Origin: Schistocerca nitens | Lineage: Eukaryota; Arthropoda; Insecta; Orthoptera; Acrididae | Direction of reading: 5' to 3' | Assembly: GCF_023898315.1 (NCBI RefSeq) | Contig: NC_064621.1 | Coordinates: 18,288,501-18,352,500 of the forward strand | DNA length: 64,000 nucleotides | In this document: in pieces, positions 30,049-41,090 of the stretch | How positions within the stretch are numbered: the stretch's first letter is position 1 | Layout of the letters: every line of letters begins with the position of its first letter | Translations under genes and position numbers: made by a program | Notes under the pieces: generated by a model | Told to the model about the DNA's origin: nothing | Seen by the model: only the letters and a program-made list of their open reading frames with translations | Databases searched by the model: none

Positions 30049-31938
30049 CAGGGTGTTCATTTTAACCGAAGGCATTAAAATATACCTAAGACTACATATC
30101 GGATTAAAAAAATTATAATTCCAATTTGTTTGTCTCGGTGGGGGACACCCAACAATACCACACTGACCCGCCACCCCACACCGTGGCTGGCTGCCGGGCG
30201 GGGGGGGGGGGGGGGGGAACTTCTAAATCTCCAGTGGGAACCTCCCTTTTTCATTGCAGATTACGGTTCTATGGCGGTTTCTTCGTTTCGCCACAGATGG
30301 TGCTGTTATCGTAGGGATAGAAATGTGCACACAATCTTAATTTACGACATGCTACTCTATGGCCCTTAAATATCCAGTGGCACTTCGGACACCATCTTCA
30401 TCCTGGCAGGGTAGGGCAGACCAGTATTTCAAAACCTCGTTTGCAGCGTTGTATTCCTCCGACATATCGAACACGGGCTACTCGACGCACCACTGTGGCC
30501 GTGTAGCGAATTACGACACATCACAGCAGGCAATACATTGCGACTGGAGCTGACGTGTCGTGCAGACGTACGACAGATAGCGGCTCCAAACATTACAATA
30601 CTTGCGCAGTGTTTATTGCCTACACAGCTGCCCATGATTTGGATAACAAACGTGCAAGTGAACGATGAATGTTACAACCACATAAGAAAAAATTGAAATA
30701 ATCCTGATTTACGGAAAATTAGGAGAAATGTTGAGGCTGCTGTTGCCTTGTATGCCGAGCGTTGTCCAGAGAAAGCTCGCTCTCGTTTGTTCTTCTACAA
30801 GATTGTGAACGGCTTCACGTCTGATGGCAGCGTACAAAATGGGAAAAGGAAACGAAGAGAACGTGTTACAGCAGACGCTAACTAAACAACTGTACTAGCG
30901 GCAGCACACCACGAGACACGGAGAAGCGCCTGGCAATTACACCGCGAGGCCGGCATGTCCGCGGTATTGTCACAATATTCACCGTCATAAGAATCACCCA
31001 CACCACGTGTCACTTCATCAAGAACTTCATGGAGCCGTTTTCCATAACCGGGTAGTGTTTTGCGAATGGGCACATACATAAATGCAAATGACGCCCCACT
31101 TTCTTTGTCGAGGTACAATTTTTCGACGAGTCTAAATTCACAAACCATGGTAGCGTTAACCGGCATAACAAGCATTACTGGAGTGTAGACAGTCCCCTAT
31201 GGTTATGGGAAGTTGACCATCAACGTCCTTGGTCGGTTAGCGTATGGTGTGGTATCATGAGGAACAAATTCATTGGTTCGTATTTCATCGACAGCACGTT
31301 GAATGTACGCAAATATCGAACGTTTCTGGAACAAGGATACCGGTGCTACTGTAGAATGTTCCCCTGGACGTTTGACAACGGATGTGGTTTCAGCATTACG
31401 ACTACCCAGCGCATTGCCCAATTTAAGCACGGGAGACATTAGACCGTGTTTACAATTGTCGATGAATCGGCAGAGATGGCCCTGTTAATTGGCCCGTGAG
31501 GTCGACGGATTTTACGTCGCTGGGGTTCTTTCTGCGGGAAGATTTAAAAGGTAAGGTGTAACAGCAAGTGCCAGCAGGCCGTGAAGATACGATCGACAGC
31601 TTCAGAAACACCTGTGCTGACAATCCCGCAGATACGCTTCCTTCCTGCGTAGTGTGTACGGTCGTTTGAAAAGCGGATCACTAAGTCTATTGAAGTTGGC
31701 GGTACTGCCTTTGAACACTTATTGTAATTAGAAAAGTAGAACAGCGTTCGCTTCGAGCTTTGAAGATTTCAAAGTTGCCCCCGCCACTCAAGCACGTGCC
31801 GCGGTGGGGTGGGAGGGTCTGGTGTGGTATCGCTGGATGTCCCACACCGAGACAAGCAAATTGTAGTTATAAGTTTTTTTTGATCAGATGTGTGGTTTTC
31901 GAGACATTTCAATGTCTTCAGGTAAAATAAACATCCTG
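30049..31938 (+). mobile_element. DDE transposon with ~100-bp terminal inverted repeats
   Basis: Left end CAGGGTGTTCATTTTAACCG (after TA at 30047-30048) and right end, inverted, CAGGATGTTTATTTTACCTG; the similarity continues about 110 bp inward, including ATTCCAATTTGTTTGTCTCG against ACTACAATTTGCTTGTCTCG. Transposase pieces: A-L-Y-A-E-R-C-P-E-K-A-R-S-R (30750), F-F-D-E-S-K-F-T-N-H-G-S-V-N-R-H-N (31113, first Asp), W-S-V-S-V-W-C-G-I, Y-F-I-D-S-T-L-N-V-R-K-Y, W-F-Q-H-Y-D-Y-P-A-H (31410, second Asp), I-G-R-D-G-P-V-N-W-P-V-R-S-T-D-F-T-S-L (31510, third Asp), R-E-D-L-K-G-K. DDD-type member of the IS630/Tc1/mariner superfamily. Stops and shifts: dead. The TA at the right side has become TC. Confidence 0.8.
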
Positions 31939-32816
31939 TCTACAGAGCCGATAGAAAGAAAGCGGTGAGAGAAAGCTGTAGTTTATTTCCTAAGCTTTCA
32001 ATATTTTCATTGACGAGCCGTTAGCAGATGGAACTCTAGGACAAACGCTGGGGCACAACTTCGCAGTATGGCAAAGATAAAAGCACTCCTATACGCTGAA
32101 GATCTTACTCTGATTTTTGCAAGAGATGATATACAAAACGGAATTATGAACTAAATAAAATAGGTAAAGAACATAATATAATAATATCTTGTGCCAAATC
32201 TAAGTCCATAGCATTTTGTAGAAATTACCCTGTGAGAAGTAAGAAGTAGTTGACGAAACAGCAGTAGAACATTTACATTTAACTGCCTTGGATGTATAGT
32301 ACTGTGTGAATACGAAGAAGCTAAGCAGATTAAATTGAAAAGAATCTGTGTAACGATTAACAGAACTTTCAACCATAAAATACGGAAGGAAACAAGAAGG
32401 AGATTTATAAGAGAGTCGCATCGCCATTGTCATTATACTGAAATGCATCATGGTTGAATAAAAACAAAGAAATACAAGAACTACAAATGAGGTTTCTTAG
32501 AGCAGTGAATGGAAGTAAAATAGATAAAATACAAATTGAAGACATTTGAAAGAAGCTGAAAATCTGGAGTGTGAAATAAAACTAGATGAAAAAACGGATG
32601 AACGTTTACAAAAAATTTGGTACGGACAGACTACCCCGTCAGATAAAGAACTTTGAATCGACAGGAAAAAAGAGAGCTTGGTATATCGAGCAAAAGATGG
32701 GAACGGTAACATGCACAATTGGCGTAACAGGAAATTAAAGCGCAATTGGCCTAACAGGAAATTAAAAGAAGAAGAACCGAAAATGAAAGTAAATAGAAAC
32801 CCTTCCGCTATCGTTA

Positions 32817-32817
<1 letters not shown>

Positions 32818-32868
<51 letters not shown>
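32818..32868. repeat. (TG)n microsatellite
   Basis: About 25 TG dinucleotides; Cys/Val and His/Thr runs in both strands' frames come from it. Confidence 0.95.
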
Positions 32869-32869
<1 letters not shown>

Positions 32870-33595
32870 TTGGCGGTCAACAGCTCGAAGAAACCATTCG
32901 TAGGTATGCACTGTCAGTCACAATTGCAGATGGCACTAACAAATCTCTGCTCTATCCTATCACCTCTTTCTTAAAAAGAAACAACAAAATTTCAATCTTC
33001 AATAGTTATTTTTGAAAGTACTATTCTTTGTAATGTTGTAGACGAAACAAAAGAAAAGAAAACTGCGAAAAGGTGAAAACCTAAAATAGTAAGACGTACG
33101 ACCTGTTTTAAAATTTCAGTTAAAGGTCTATAATCTGACAATAAACAAATAAATATCGTGATCTGGCGTTGACTACAAAAAGCGACAATAATACACTACG
33201 CCTGTTAAACCATTTTAATTTTTAAATTTGTATGTGTGTGCGCGGTAGTTTCGTACTACTGGAGGCAGTCTTCTGCAAAGGAAATTGAGTTCGTGTCGAA
33301 ATAAAAGAAAAATCGCAGTCGTCTCCAGACGATAAAAAGTTGTGTATTGTGAAAGCCCTTTACTCTGCCGCTTAGCATATGGCCACCGAAATACAATGAC
33401 ACAAGTTGCCAATAAAGATCGTATCTATTAACAGCCTGACTTATTACTTTAAATAAGTGCTCTCGATAATTGAGATATGACCTCCAAAACACATATTGGG
33501 AGGATGGACAAAAGTGTTTGCTTCAGTCGATATAACCTAACGTGTGCGCATTTGAAGCTGGTCGGTGTTATTGAGAGTCCGGTATTCCTGACCTA
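32869..33595. other. unassigned sequence
   Basis: AT-rich; no element or frame recognised. Confidence 0.35.
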
Positions 33596-34110
33596 GAGCC
33601 CGGCTGCGGCACCTCCACCTACTGCTGCAGGCGCAGTGCCGATAGCGTCGGCTACGCGACGGATGGCTCCAAGTTTAGGGCCGCGCATGGCGCCACGGTG
33701 CTGGCTGGGGCGCCGCTTCGCCGTGGGCCCTCGGCCCTCTCCCACGGCGCGGCGCGGCGCGGCGCGGCGCGGCGCGGCGTGGGCGGCCCGGCCCGGGCAG
33801 GGGCTCCAGCGGCAGCCAGGGGGATGCATTGCCGCTGCCGCCGTCGCCGTCGCCGCTCGCAGTGCCCGATGACCTTTCGGGAGAGCCCTGTTCAGTTTGT
33901 CCCAGTTAAGCCGCCGTGCGGGGGCGCCTCCGCTGTAAACAACCCCCTCGCTCTCCCCTCCAGCCCCCCGCCCACCCACAGAATCTCTTCTCATAATACC
34001 GAGGAGTCGTCACCGGTCCACCAGTAATTAATCTGAGCCATTCGGGGCGCTGCCACCCACACAGTCCAGTCGTCACCCACCCTCTTGACTCTCGAGTTCT
34101 CAGACGATAA
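33596..34110. other. CpG-rich island with GGCGC pentamer repeat
   Basis: About 500 bp with far higher G+C and CpG than anywhere else in the window. It holds seven tandem GGCGC units (about 33746-33779) and CCGCCGTCGCCGTCGCCGCT. Overlapping frames on both strands of 78-133 codons are low-complexity Arg/Ala/Pro and are not credible proteins. Such an island could be a promoter or 5' exon of a host gene; no splice-supported coding sequence is seen next to it. Confidence 0.5.
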
Positions 34111-34339
34111 CGACGCACGGTTCACTTTCTCCCGGCGTTCTGATCTGTGAAAGCGAGCAAATCTGTATTACTAAACGAATAAAATCAGACAGTTTCAGTT
34201 GCACCTCGGTTTTGGTACTGCATACAGTTATTGGCCGAACACAAAAATTTAAAATGGTGTCACGATGTACTCATTATTAAGTATTTTCTTACATTAAAGG
34301 ATTCACACAGTATGTCAAGTATTAAAGCAAAAAACTGTA

Positions 34340-35560
34340 TTTACATCCTGAGGCCGTGTCAGTCACGGCGCGCATTTCCCAAACTGAATTCATACAGTAT
34401 CTGCGAATGAGAGCACTTCATCCAACAAACTTCACACACAATTTCAAACCTTTTCTAAACTTTTCTCAAGGACGCCACCCACAAAACAATAAAAAGAAAA
34501 ATGTTTACCGCTTACTACATTTTCACTGTTCACACAGTAAAAAGTAAGTGTGAAGGATGACGTTTCATTTACTACTAACTAACTGTGTACCCAGTATTGC
34601 CCCATTATGTATTTATTCGGCTTTTCTATTAGTCCATCTCCTCTATCCCCCTCTCTTTGTCCGTATCCTCTTCTCCCCTCTCTCTGCCTGTCTCTTCGTA
34701 AAACTAATATGTTTACCAAATTTGGTCGAAATCGTTCCACGAGTTCAGGATGAGCTTTTTACCGTACCTTTCCCCACGTAAGCACATGTGAATTATATTT
34801 CACGTATATTTAACACGTTGTTGTTGTTGTGATCCTCAGTCCTGAGACTGGTTTGATGCAGCTCTCCATGCTACTCTATCCTGTGCAAGCTTCTTCATCT
34901 CCCAGTACCTACTGCAACCTACATCCTTCTGTATTTGTACGTATATGTCACCTGTATCTCTGCGACATCATATCTGCTGAACTACGTGCTGTACAATGAT
35001 ACAATTGTGCTGGTGCACCCAGTGTTCTATGTGGATACTGTATGACTAGTAATAGACGTAATAAATTAAAGCGTCACGCATGATGCGACAGTTTTCCACG
35101 TATCTCCTGAACTATGAGTAGCAAAATGACATAATTTTTCTGATTCATTCAGTGATAGACTTGAATGCTGTTTGCAAAATGTGTCGAGAACAAAGTTAGT
35201 AGAAAAGAATTAATAAATTGGAACTTCATGCTTCATGTGTCAGTTTTACTGCATGGACAACGAAAATTTAGTAAGCGATAAACTTTTTTCCTTTCGTCAT
35301 TTTGTGGGAGTGGCCAGCGAGTAAAAGTTTCGTAAAGGTTTGAAATTGTATGTAAAGTGTATAGCAAGTCTCTTAGTGCCGTCATTGTCAAATACTGCGT
35401 AACGAAAGTATGGACATTCGCATATCGTGGGGCTCTCTGCTTTTTCACCCCCACCCCTTTAATAGATATGTCGTTCTTACTTCCAACAGCTATTATTTCT
35501 AGACAGTAAGATAAATGTGTACCAAGTCTGGCTCAAATCAGCCCAGTGATCTAGCAGATG
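34340..35560. repeat. inverted pair of an unclassified repeat
   Basis: 34360-34560 (plus) and 35230-35440 (minus) are diverged copies: shared blocks are ACACACAATTTCAAACCTTT / ACATACAATTTCAAACCTTT, GTTTACCGCTTACTACATTTTC / GTTTATCGCTTACTAAATTTTC and a CAGTAAAA end. They face each other across about 0.7 kb that includes a LINE tail. No coding motif; element class unknown. Confidence 0.5.
34818..34935 (-). mobile_element. RTE-like LINE, extreme 3' end
   Basis: Minus-strand tail ending CTGAGGATCACAACAACAAC, with TACTGGGAGATGAAGAAGCT and GCACAGGATAGAGTAGCATG as in the other copies. Severely 5'-truncated (about 120 bp). Confidence 0.8.
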
Positions 35561-35567
35561 TGTAAGA

Positions 35568-35583
35568 TACATACATACATACA

Positions 35584-35616
<33 letters not shown>
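35568..35616. repeat. (CA)n/(ACAT)n microsatellite
   Basis: ACAT repeats leading into a CA dinucleotide run. Confidence 0.9.
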
Positions 35617-35639
35617 TTATTATATGTATACATTCAGAA

Positions 35640-36665
35640 TGAACTTAATAAGTAGATATAAAGAATCTTCCTAGATTTCCGAAAAACAATCGACACGGTA
35701 CCTCACTGTGGACTGTTAACGTAGGTACGTGGCTCCCAGATATGTGACTGGATCGAAGTCTTCTGAAGTAATACAATGCAATACGTTGTCCTCGTCGGCG
35801 GGTGTTTATCGGAGATAGGTGTAGCATGAAGGGTGCCCCGGCACGTCTTGTGATAGGACCGCTGCTACTTTCTATACACATAAATGACCTGGCAGACAGG
35901 GTGGGTAGCAATCTGCGGTTGTTCGCTGATGATGCCGTGGTGTACAGGAAGGTGTCGAAGGTACGTGAGTGTAGGTCGATACAAGATGACCTAGACAAAA
36001 TATCTAGTTGGTGTGATGATTGGCATCTGGCTCTTATCGTAGAAAAATGTAAGTTAATGCGGATGAGTAGAAAAACAAACCGTAGTGGTCGGATACACCA
36101 CCAGTAGTGTCCTGCTTGACACAGTCACGTCGTTTAAGTACATCGGCGTAATGTTTCAAAGCGATATCAAATGGAGCGACCGTGTGAGTATTGTGGTGGG
36201 GAAGGCGAATGGTCGACTTCGGTTTACTGGGAGAATTTTAGGAAAGAGTGGTTCACCTGTAGAGGAGACCGCATATAGGACACTGGTGCGACCCATTCTT
36301 GAGTACTGCTTGGGATCCGCACCACGTCAGATTGAAAGAAGACGTCGAAGCAATTCAGAGGCGAGCTGCTAGATTTGTTACCGGTAGGTTCGATCAGCAT
36401 GGAAATGTTGCCGATATGCTTCGGGAGGTCATTTCGAAGAACACTACTGAGAAAATTTAGCTGACCAGCATTTGAAGCTGACTGCAGAACACTCCTACGA
36501 CCACAAACATACATTTCCCGTACGGACCACGAAGGTAAGATACGAGAAATTAGTGATTTTCCCTCGCTATACCTATCAGTGGAACAGGAAAGGAAATGAC
36601 CAGCTGTGGTACAGGGTACCCTCCGTCACGTACCGTGCGGTGGCTTGCGAAGTATGTATGTAGAA
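35640..36665 (+). mobile_element. jockey-like LINE, RT and C-terminal region
   Basis: Frame 35802-36107: V-I-G-P-L-L-L-S-I-H-I-N-D-L-A-D-R-V, L-F-A-D-D-A-V-V-Y-R-K-V (intact active site, about 35918-35950), D-D-L-D-K-I-S-S-W-C-D-D-W, K-C-K-L-M-R-M-S-R-K. After a shift: D-T-V-T-S-F-K-Y-I-G-V-M-F-Q-S, G-R-I-L-G-K-S, R-T-L-V-R-P-I-L-E-Y-C. The end contains GTGGTACAGGGTACCCTCCG and GTATGTATGTAG, as in the minus-strand relative at 46560-47450. Truncated at 5' and frameshifted; inactive. Confidence 0.85.
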
Positions 36666-37049
36666 TTTTTATTCGACAGTCATTTCAACCTTAACCGTTC
36701 CTGAGTTCGACCTCGCTCGCCAACTTTGTTACCACCCCATTTCCATTGTGATTAGTGTTATTCTTGATTGTTCTCCATGAAAACCAGAAAAATTTAGATA
36801 CGTACATCCTTTTTTATCATTTTTGTGGATTTGTTACTATCTCTATTCGCTACACGGTAACGGCATATAGCAGTGAACGTACCTGTAGAATTATGACATT
36901 GTACGGGAGGTAGATCAGGAAACGGCACAAACAAGCATGAAAAACTAGCTTCTCTAAAACAGAGTGCAAATTACCCAGACTACGACGTTTTATACGTGGA
37001 TGTCCGATCTTTTAAAGAATTACGGATGGAGGAATGTTATCGGGTCTGA
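36666..37049. other. unassigned sequence
   Basis: Nothing recognised. Confidence 0.35.
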
Positions 37050-37410
37050 ACGGAGACACTCTGTGAATTATGAGACTGAGGACATTAGTTTGCGAAACTA
37101 ACCACGCCAGACATAATGTCACGCCACAGGAGATACGACGCTATAGCCTCGATAATTCTGAAAGGAAGAGAGTCCGTAAGTCTCTTCACGTACGCCACAT
37201 GCAGCTGAATCCACTCAGTGGTGCCCAAACACTATGCAGCTACCAATTTACGGGAATGTTGAGTGCCGTGTGTGACCCGACGTCGCGAACAGCCCCAGAC
37301 ATTTTCTCTGGGTTTGAGGTTAGCTGGCCAGGCGAGGTACGACAGCGTGCCTGAGTGACCGTCGAGCCAGTAGTTCATGCGTGCGGGCCTGTGAACTCGG
37401 TTCCTGTCAC
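37050..37410 (-). pseudogene. Tc1/mariner-type transposase, C-terminal relic
   Basis: Minus strand reads L-A-W-P-A-N-L-K-P-R-E-N-V-W-G-C (about 37345-37300). This corresponds to WPAxSPDLNPIENVWG, with the catalytic Glu kept and the SPD part deleted. After it R-R-R-V and a Leu-rich tail follow in a shifted frame. No terminal repeat recognised. Confidence 0.5.
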
Positions 37411-37414
37411 CTTT

Positions 37415-38290
37415 TACATCTACACGACTACTCTGCAATTCACACTTAAATGTCTGGCAGAGGCTTCTTCGACCACCTTCCGGCTATTTCTCTAGCGTTC
37501 CACTCTACAACATCGTGTGGGAAAACTAAACACCTAAATCTTTCTGTACGAGCTCCGATTTCTCTTCTTTTATTATGATGATAATTTCTCACAATGTAGG
37601 TTGGGAACAATAAAATATTTTCACAATTAAAGGAGAAAGTTTGTGACTGAAATTTTGTTCCCGTTCTTTGAATTACGTCCTCCGTCAATCCTGTCTGCTA
37701 ACAATTCCATACAGCACAGAAAAACTTTAGCAGATTAAGAACAACCGTAGTGGTGTAGCATCTTCTAAATCTGCAATTAAAACGTTGGTTTGCCTTCACA
37801 TCGACATTATCTAGTAGTCATTCCAATTTAAGTTTCCGGAATTATAATTGTTAAGTATTTAGTTGAATTGACTGCCTTTAGATTTGTGGTATTTATGCTG
37901 TAATCGAAATTTTTAAGGCTTTATTTTTATACTGAAAGATAATTGGCACTTTTCGCACCATTCAGATGTCATGTCAAAGTCACTTTTGAATTGGTTTCGA
38001 TATTCTGGTGTTACTAGACCGTAAACATCATCGTTTGTGTAGATTAGGAACAGCAGAGACCCTGTAACGCTTCCTTGGGGAATGTCGCATATATCTTCTA
38101 TTTTCCACGATTATTTTCCGTCGATTACTACGTACTGTGACTTTTCTGCGTGGATATCACGGATCCAGTATCACAGCTGAAGCGATACTCGGTAGACACA
38201 CAATTTGACTGTAAGTCTCTTGTGAGGAACGGAGTCAAAAGACTTCTGGAAATTTAGGAATATGGAATCAATTTCACCATGGGTGTATTC
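37415..38290 (-). mobile_element. jockey-like LINE relic (second subfamily)
   Basis: The right part, read on the minus strand, encodes decayed F-Q-K-S-F-D (38245), S-V-T-G-S-L-L-F-L-I-Y-T-N-D (38085-38030; equivalent of GSVLGPLLFLIYIND), and the L-F-A-D-D site is gone. The left part holds P-H-D-V-V-E-W-N-A-R-E (37530), the FPRxIxEWN block, and ends with CAGACATTTAAGTGTGAATTG. Internal deletions join these parts. Confidence 0.6.
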
Positions 38291-38293
38291 ACA

Positions 38294-38360
38294 TTATGCT
38301 CATCTACATCTACACTCCGCAAGCCACCTTACACTCTGTGGCGGAGGGTAGAAGATTTAA
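38294..38360 (-). mobile_element. jockey-like LINE 3' end fragment
   Basis: CTACCCTCCGCCACAGAGTG and GCTTGCGGAGTGTAGATGTA on the minus strand match the tail of the 46560-47450 family (GGTACCCTCCGCCACGCACC, TGCGCAGTATGTATGTAGAC). The terminal TAGATG repeat is present. Confidence 0.65.
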
Positions 38361-38762
38361 TAGGAAGGGCAAGGCTTCGTCAACGAGTATGCTGAATAAA
38401 CAAACCTCATTCGTGCCGAATTGCCGAATGCAGTCTGAACGGGTGTCCCTAAGTCTTGCTACAAGAAAAACTAAAAAAAAAAAAAAAAACGTCGCAATGC
38501 AGAACAAACGCTGAACTATACCCACCACATATTGCGAATTAAACGGTTCACTGCGCAGTCGGAGAGTACAAAGCTTGAACCATATCAAGAGCGGCAGAGC
38601 TGGGGCTACAGATCCCTGCAGTCAGCCGCCGCCCACTTCTTGCGTTGCACCGTTGTGTGCCGCTCTGATCGACGACTTTGTGCGAGTTACTCACTGCGAA
38701 TGTCGGGGTTCAGCTGCACTTGCAATCACCGACACAGTCAATTACTTGAACAGACTGTCATT
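38361..38762. other. unassigned sequence
   Basis: Contains an A run near 38473; no motif recognised. Confidence 0.35.
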
Positions 38763-38955
38763 GCCGGCCGTTGTGGCCGAGCGGTTCTAGGCGCTTCAGT
38801 CTGGAACCGTGCGACAGCTACGGTCGCAGGTTCGAATCCTGCCTCGGGCATGGATGTGTGCGACGTCCTTAGGTTAGTTTGGTTTAAGTAGTTCTAAGTT
38901 CTAGTGGACTGATGACCTCAGATGTTGTCCCGTAGTGCTCAGAGCCATCCGAACC
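38763..38955 (+). mobile_element. SINE family A
   Basis: GCCGGCCGTTGTGGCCGAGC head with A box, intact B box GGTTCGAATCC, tail TAGTGCTCAGAGCCATCCGAA. Imperfect flanking repeat AGACTGTCATT / AGACCGTCACT suggests an aged target-site duplication. Confidence 0.9.
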
Positions 38956-40038
38956 AGACCGTCACTGACACGCGCGACAGTCGCGTGCAGTACCTCTCGG
39001 TTAGGATCCCCGTGCCACCACCGTAGCTTTACGCAAACTTGGAAGGCTGAGAGTAGTTCAACATTCCTTGCAGAGACATTGGTCAGTGGACGTCGCTACA
39101 GCAACTCCGGGCAGCTTCACCCACGGTGAATCCAATGACGACAGCTGCCCTCTTCCATGCTGTCACGCACGCGCGTCGTCCGCCTTGCTGCATTCATTCC
39201 GTGCAACCGGGTGGCACACAGATGCCAGTTCACTGCCACGATATCAGCGACGGATGTTCGCATGACCGCCTGGTACCGATTCTACTGTTCCACGCCACTT
39301 ACAGCGCTCCAATGAGACCGGTATAGATTTTCGAAGGGAGTGATTAATATCTGTTAATTTTTCAATGTGCTGCTTCTGTAATTGTTTGTTTAATCAATGA
39401 AAAGTCCCTCCAATTGCTTTGTAGAACTTCATTTAGTCTACTTACGGTTTCGGGCTTGGTATTGGGTTATTTTCGAGTGGCTCTGAAAAATGCCATAAAT
39501 ATGACACATAATACGTGTATATAATAGAAGATGAAAAACAGGGTTTACATATGTGTAAGTACCGACAATACTTATAGAAGTTTTCAGAACTACTTGAAAA
39601 TCGTTTAATATAAAGACGGAAATCGGTAGTGGACTAAAAGTTCCACGCAGCATCTAGACAGCTTACTTGAAGTTCATATCTAGACGTAACATTTGCAACG
39701 CAGCTCATTCTGTTATATGTTCTGTTTATCTACGTCCTTGGAAAATACTGCATTTTATCTGTGGAGAAAATTGACTGATGTATTATTTACTTCCGTTTAT
39801 TGATTTTAGATACAACTGCAGAAATCATTACCATCTTTTCCAGTTTCGTCGTTTCCAAATTATCAAGGTGGAAATAATACAATAAAATATTTAAATCTGT
39901 AAAAAAAATTCCAGTTCTGCTTACATATGACTTAGTGTAAAAATTACAGTACACATGATCCTCACTGTTACAGCAGTCAGCTAACGGCGAACAAAGCGTA
40001 CACAGAATGCTTTGCACTTACGGAATTTGGAAGATGTC
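38956..40038. other. unassigned 1.1-kb region
   Basis: Mixed-composition DNA with short frames; no motif, repeat or RNA recognised. Confidence 0.35.
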
Positions 40039-40157
40039 CAAAAAATGGTTCTATGCACTATGGGACTTAACATCTGAGGTCACCAGTCCCCTACACTTAC
40101 AACTACTTAAACCTAACCAACCTAAGGACATCACACACATCCATGCCCGAGGCAGGA
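40039..40157 (-). mobile_element. SINE family A, truncated
   Basis: Minus-strand copy keeping the tail and middle up to TCCTGCCTCGGGCATGGATG; the whole tRNA-like head including the B box is missing. A short TGTCCAA repeat lies on either side (40035, 40163), which may be a small target-site duplication of a 5'-truncated insertion. Confidence 0.85.
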
Positions 40158-40503
40158 CAACCTGTCCAATATATGGCGGAAATCAGTATGATTTTAATCA
40201 TATTCTGTGATTGTGTCTAAAGGAAATAAAGCTAAGCGTATTAATTATGTTTCAACGACAGTTCATGGCTTTCCCTGAGAAGACGTACATGCGACATATC
40301 AGAACACTATCTTCCTGCAGTACAGTAACGGTATCGCTCGATAGGTCATGTAATCTCTTTTCATGGACGCTCTGCACTGTTTCAATAAGAACTTCTTCTC
40401 ACCTTCAACGTGAGCTGACGGGTGTGTTCACTCTTGCAATCTGTGGTGAAGCTAGAAACCCAGTAACATTTAAACAAACATAATTCGTTTATTTAAATTT
40501 CAA

Positions 40504-40713
40504 GCCCGCATCTCGTGGTCGTGCGGTAGCGTTCTCGCTTCCCACGCCCGGGTTCCCGGGTTCGATTCCCGGCGGGGTCAGGGATTTTCTCTGCCTCGTG
40601 ATGGCTGGGTGTTGTGTGCTGTCCTTAGGTTAGTTAGGTTTAAGTAGTTCTAAGTTCTAGGGGACTGATGACCATAGCTGTTAAGTCCCATAGTGCTCAG
40701 AGCCATTTGAACC
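40504..40713 (+). mobile_element. SINE with a different tRNA head joined to the family A tail
   Basis: Head GCCCGCATCTCGTGGTCGTG with A box TGGTCGTGCGGTAGCG and B box GGTTCGATTCCC, followed by GTCAGGGATTTTCTCTGCCT and then the same GTCCTTAGGTTAGTTAGGTT and CATAGTGCTCAGAGCCATTT tail as family A. A perfect 13-bp target-site duplication ATTTAAATTTCAA lies at 40491-40503 and 40714-40726. Confidence 0.95.
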
Positions 40714-40839
40714 ATTTAAATTTCAACCCCAGGTCACACACATTCTGTAGCAAGCGGTTCGCTTCTCAGCAAGTCGTCATTCGATGCTCTGTTTGAAAGA
40801 AAGGAAAAGGGGGAAAGTAAAAACCAGAAAACTCAATCA

Positions 40840-41079
40840 AGGGAGGATATTAGTGTTTAACGTCCCGTCGACAACGAGATCATTAGAGACGGAGCGCGAG
40901 CTCGGGTGAGGGAAGGAAATCGGCCGTGCCCTTTCAAAGGAACCATCCCGGCATTTACCTGAAGCGATTTAGGGAAATCACGGAAAACCTAAATCAGGAT
41001 GGCCGGAGCCGGGATTGAACCGTCGTCCTCCCGAATGTGAGTCTAGTGTGCTAACCACTGCGCCACCTCGTTCGGTCTG
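40840..41079 (-). mobile_element. tRNA-headed SINE (family C)
   Basis: Minus strand: head CCGAACGAGGTGGCGCAGTG, B box GGTTCAATCCC, GGCCATCCTGATTTAGGTTT, CCGTGATTTCCCTAAATCGC, and an end near GTTAAACACTAATATCCTCC. An 11-bp target-site duplication AAACTCAATCA flanks it (40829-40839, 41080-41090). Unrelated in its body to family A. Confidence 0.9.
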
Positions 41080-41090
41080 AAACTCAATCA

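Larger units (their letters stand above)
29437..32690 (+). mobile_element. LINE relic (RTE/jockey-type RT) split by a DDE transposon
   Basis: Two collinear parts, 29437-30048 and 31939-32690. Left: K-A-T-G-L-H-G-I-N-A-E-L-M-K-Y-G-G, N-F-K-K-A-K-I-I-S-I-L-K-K, then a (TA)n array where the next RT block should be, R-L-Y-A-R-I-F-D, E-E-H-V-G-F-R-K, A-F-E-K-T-F-T-N-V-V-R-K-K-L-W and S-L-Y-N-G-T-S-A-like block. Right: L-L-Y-A-E-D-L-T-L-I-F (active site; first Asp of the pair is Glu), N-K-I-G-K-E-H-N-I-I-I-S-C, Y-P-V-R-S-K, K-I-R-K-E-T-R-R-R-F. Stops and shifts throughout. No endonuclease domain visible. Confidence 0.75.

Noticed and set aside
31880-31938. Hammerhead-like CTGAAGA ... CGAAAACC on the minus strand
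   Set aside because: The stretch is the right terminal inverted repeat of the DDE transposon at 30049-31938, with a matching left end; the resemblance is coincidental and lacks the ACCGGU/GUC part.
33593-33994. 133-codon minus-strand frame in the CpG island
   Set aside because: Low-complexity Ala/Arg/Gly sequence driven by GC content; the plus strand is open as well.
38763-38955. CTGATGA in SINE tails as a hammerhead core
   Set aside because: All family A SINEs have ACTGATGACC in the tail, but no GAAA plus stem arrangement follows.
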